Assembly (NCBI GenBank): GCA_963693365.1
Contig: CAVNZM010000011.1
Location: 8,680,001-8,744,000 of the forward strand
Reading direction: 5' to 3'
DNA length: 64,000 nt
Source of the DNA: Amoebidium appalachense
Lineage: Eukaryota > Ichthyosporea
A model generated the notes under the pieces. That model searched no databases and was not told the DNA's origin. It was given only the letters and a program-made list of their open reading frames with translations. Positions within the stretch are counted from its first letter, which is position 1; each line of letters starts with the position of its first letter. Shown here piece after piece: positions 51,561 to 64,000 of the stretch. A program made the translations under genes and the position numbers.

Positions 51561-51561
<1 letters not shown>
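51013..51561 (+). other. LINE C 3' UTR, hairpin and (AAT)n tail
   Basis: Non-coding. Ends in a perfect 8-bp stem with GAAA loop (51496-51515), then ACAAAACGTGTTAAAATAAA and (AAT)n tail to 51561, directly followed by a (CT)n array. Confidence 0.7.
51496..51515 (+). other. Stem-loop GAGGGCCT-GAAA-AGGCCCTC at LINE C 3' end
   Basis: An eight-base-pair perfect stem closed by a GNRA tetraloop, 18 nt before the AAT tail. A 3'-terminal hairpin next to a short-repeat tail is a common recognition signal for LINE reverse transcriptases; here that is inference. Confidence 0.7.

Positions 51562-51647
<86 letters not shown>
51562..51647. repeat. (CT)n array, 3' flank of LINE C
   Basis: About 85 bp of (CT)n following the AAT tail. 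Together with 42107-42386 it brackets the whole LINE C/copia composite. Confidence 0.95.
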
Positions 51648-51648
<1 letters not shown>

Positions 51649-52148
51649 GCTATAGCTATAACTAGGCTTTCTCTTTTTTTTCTAGCTAGCTTCTACAAAC
51701 ACATGTGCACGCACTACGTACAAGCAGGCACAAAATATGATGATGTGCATATGCAGTGCGAAACGTCGTACTCGACCCCCCACACACACACATTCGCGCA
51801 GGTGTATCTCTCAGCCTGACTTTCGGCGAGATTCCCTTTGACTGTGCTATCCGGGCCGGGCCCGTTAGTTGTAGAACCGGCCCGGGAGTCCCCCCTCCCT
51901 CTAACCCCCCCCCCCCCCCCCCCCCCCACCCCCCGGCGGAGAACTATCATTTTTCGAAAGTTTTACTGTGACGTTTAACACTATAACGCACCTATCTATA
52001 GCACATCGCGTTATGCGGTGCACTGTGTGGGTGCGTCTCTGTGCTGTACAGCAATTTGAAAAGGGTTGCAGCAGTGCATGCCTTATCATGGCATGGTACA
52101 CGCTTGTACATGTGTATGGTTGCCTGCACGTATACGTACACAAGTGTG

Positions 52149-52215
<67 letters not shown>

Positions 52216-52262
52216 ACACTTGCACACACACACAAATGTATACACACCGGCGCGCCCGCGCC

Positions 52263-52310
<48 letters not shown>

Positions 52311-53234
52311 TATATACACACACATGCACACACACGCACACTCCCCACCCACCAAAAAAAAAAGAAAAAAAAAACTTTTAAAAAAACTTGAAAAAATTGG
52401 AACCACGAATAAACTTCAGTCTTCACGTCTCACAATGAAAATTTGACGATGCACACATCGTTTCACCGTTTCCTTTGCTTTTATTGATTTGTTGGTATAA
52501 GAAACACATATACACGCCCTGCCAGTACCACGATCAAATCAAAGTCTTTCCACCAACATGCTTTCAGATTGCCTAATTTGAGAATAACACTAGTGCAAAC
52601 ATATGGAAATAGTGACACACATGTTCAATCATCTCATGTAGGCGCAATGATTCAGAGTGCAAGTTTGCGCAACCATTTAGCGGTGCGCGTAAACAAAAAC
52701 ATGAATACAAGATATAACACAACATTCTGCAATTATTATGAGTGGCGCTCTGCCCACACAAACAACAGGTACTATGTTCTAGAATCTTGAAAACCCCCCA
52801 AGATCACACATACCACCCTCACAACGTGCTGTTGTGTTTCGGAAAAAAAATCAACTATCACTATAGTAACTCCCCTCCACCCCATCCACCCCTTTCGAAA
52901 ATCTCAGCCCAAACCCCCCCCCCCCCCCCGTAAATCGTAACAAACGGGCGGTACCTAGCAGGGGTAGGGTGGCAGGCTAAAAATAAGATTCTCCGAATTT
53001 ATGATTCTAGCGTTAGAATTTTTGAGAAAATTCAAGGCCAGATTCTAGTTGGCTAGGACCCTCTGTAAATTCGTCTGAAAATTGTGATAATTTCACTTTA
53101 TCCTCAGGGCACATAGGGGGGTTCATACCACACATAAGGGGGAAAAAAAAAAAAAAAAGAGCAAAAAAAGGAAAAACGGGACCCTTTTGAGTGGGAAGAT
53201 AGTTCTATGCCCATATATGGGATAAAGGTAAGGG
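51648..53234. other. Intergenic: poly(C)/(CA)n block and AT-rich DNA
   Basis: Poly(C) 51906-51927 and 52154-52200, (CA)n 52201-52330, then AT-rich unique DNA. A 73-codon plus frame (52569-52790) reads MPNLRITLVQTYGNSDTHVQ without recognisable features. No gene called. Confidence 0.4.
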
Positions 53235-63264
<10,030 letters not shown>

Positions 63265-63312
63265 AGCATTGCACGCACACTGGGGCTTGCACGTTGCGTG
63301 CTTGTGTATGTG

Positions 63313-63322
63313 TATTTATATA
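63313..63322 (-). promoter_or_regulatory. TATA-like box of the 269-aa gene
   Basis: Minus-strand TATATAAATA about 50 bp upstream of the ATG at 63264. An out-of-frame ATG lies 5 nt upstream of the start codon, so initiation may be leaky. Confidence 0.4.
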
Positions 63323-63619
63323 TGTGTGTAGGTGTGTCTGTGTGTGGTTTCTGCGTTTGTGTGCTTGTCTCTAGGTCTGGGTGTGTGATTGAAAGGTCGC
63401 TTTGTTGCCTTGATGTCTTACCTATTCAGTTGTGTGGGTAGGTTTGTAGTTGTGTGCGTGCGTGTGTGTGTGTGTAGTTTTAGGTTTATAAAGGTCGGCT
63501 ACGATGCGACGGTCTGTATCTGTGCTTGTGTCTCTCGCCGTGTTACAGGTTGCCTCAGTGTGTGTGCGTGCGTGCGTGTGGGTGTGGGTGTGTGTCCGCG
63601 TGTGTGCGTGTGTGTGTGT

Positions 63620-63656
<37 letters not shown>

Positions 63657-64000
63657 TCTGTGTTTGGTTGTCTACGTGTGTGCGTGCTTCTGTGCTTGTG
63701 TAAGCTCAGGGCATCTGTATGTGCCGATGTGCCTACGTGTCTCTACCGGTACCTCTGTGCTCATATCTGCTTGTGTCTGCGTGTGTTTGAACAACTATCC
63801 TCCCCACACAAAAGCGCCCACTCAGAGTCTATTTCTTCTAAATATATTGTTTTCTTTGTATTTTTAGAGTTTTTAATTTGCCTTCTACCAGAAACATACT
63901 TCATTATCACACCTAGAAGATTGTTTTTCTGCACCAATCTTCACTGTTTGGCTTTTTCGTTTCTGAGTCTCAGCTGCAGCAGCGGGCCAGCTGACCACTG
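63323..64000. other. (GT)-rich and AT-rich flank, no gene seen
   Basis: GT-rich DNA with a poly(G) tract (63620-63654) and an AT-rich end. The last 80 bases may be exonic on the minus strand, but nothing decisive is visible before the window ends. Confidence 0.35.

Overview
This is a eukaryotic nuclear window: genes are split by many introns with GT..AG junctions, promoters have TATA and CCAAT boxes, and the intervening DNA is packed with (CA)n/(GT)n, (CT)n/(GA)n, (C)n/(G)n microsatellites and retroelements. An RNF11-type RING-H2 gene, a TSEN54 homologue, a PIF/Harbinger transposon, a Ty1/copia element and several non-LTR (LINE) families would fit a protist, possibly a unicellular relative of animals (ichthyosporean-like). 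This is a guess from gene content; the sequence does not name the organism.

Layout. 0.27-5.9 kb: an old LINE (family A) on the minus strand, broken by a 2.2 kb low-complexity insertion and by a 1.35 kb poly(A)-tailed retroposed segment with an 18-bp target duplication. 6.06-8.3 and 9.9-11.5 kb: two near-identical plus-strand LINE copies (family B) with (CA)n and poly(A) in the 3' UTR. 11.55-14.96 kb: a complete Harbinger element with TAA target duplications and a four-exon transposase carrying two 1-nt frameshifts. 15-19.4 kb: AT-rich sequence, (CT)n arrays and a few candidate exons. 19.4-24.6 kb: promoter and five coding exons of an RNF11-like, N-myristoylated RING-H2 protein (172 aa). 27.4-29.3 kb: a two-exon secreted, probably GPI-anchored protein on the minus strand. 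33.1-41.5 kb: TSEN54, minus strand, about ten exons including a 23-nt microexon. 42.1-51.6 kb: an RNase H-bearing LINE (family C) embedded in (CT)n, itself split by a young 5.87 kb copia element with 765-bp LTRs. 53.2-63.3 kb: an eight-exon minus-strand gene for a 269-aa protein I do not recognise.

The genes were rebuilt exon by exon; exon lengths and intron phases agree across all joins in RNF11, the GPI gene and the 269-aa gene, and across nine TSEN54 exons. The transposable-element ORFs, in contrast, carry repeated 1-nt frameshifts.

The most interesting pattern is in the non-coding DNA. Two related short interspersed families share a tRNA-like head and a core motif (CCTGAGGATGGGCTCTG) and end in a poly(C) tract. 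Every copy I could place inside a gene lies in the sense direction. Many introns therefore read G/GT-rich at the 5' side and C/CA-rich at the 3' side, with exons abutting GTGTGT donors and CACACAG acceptors.
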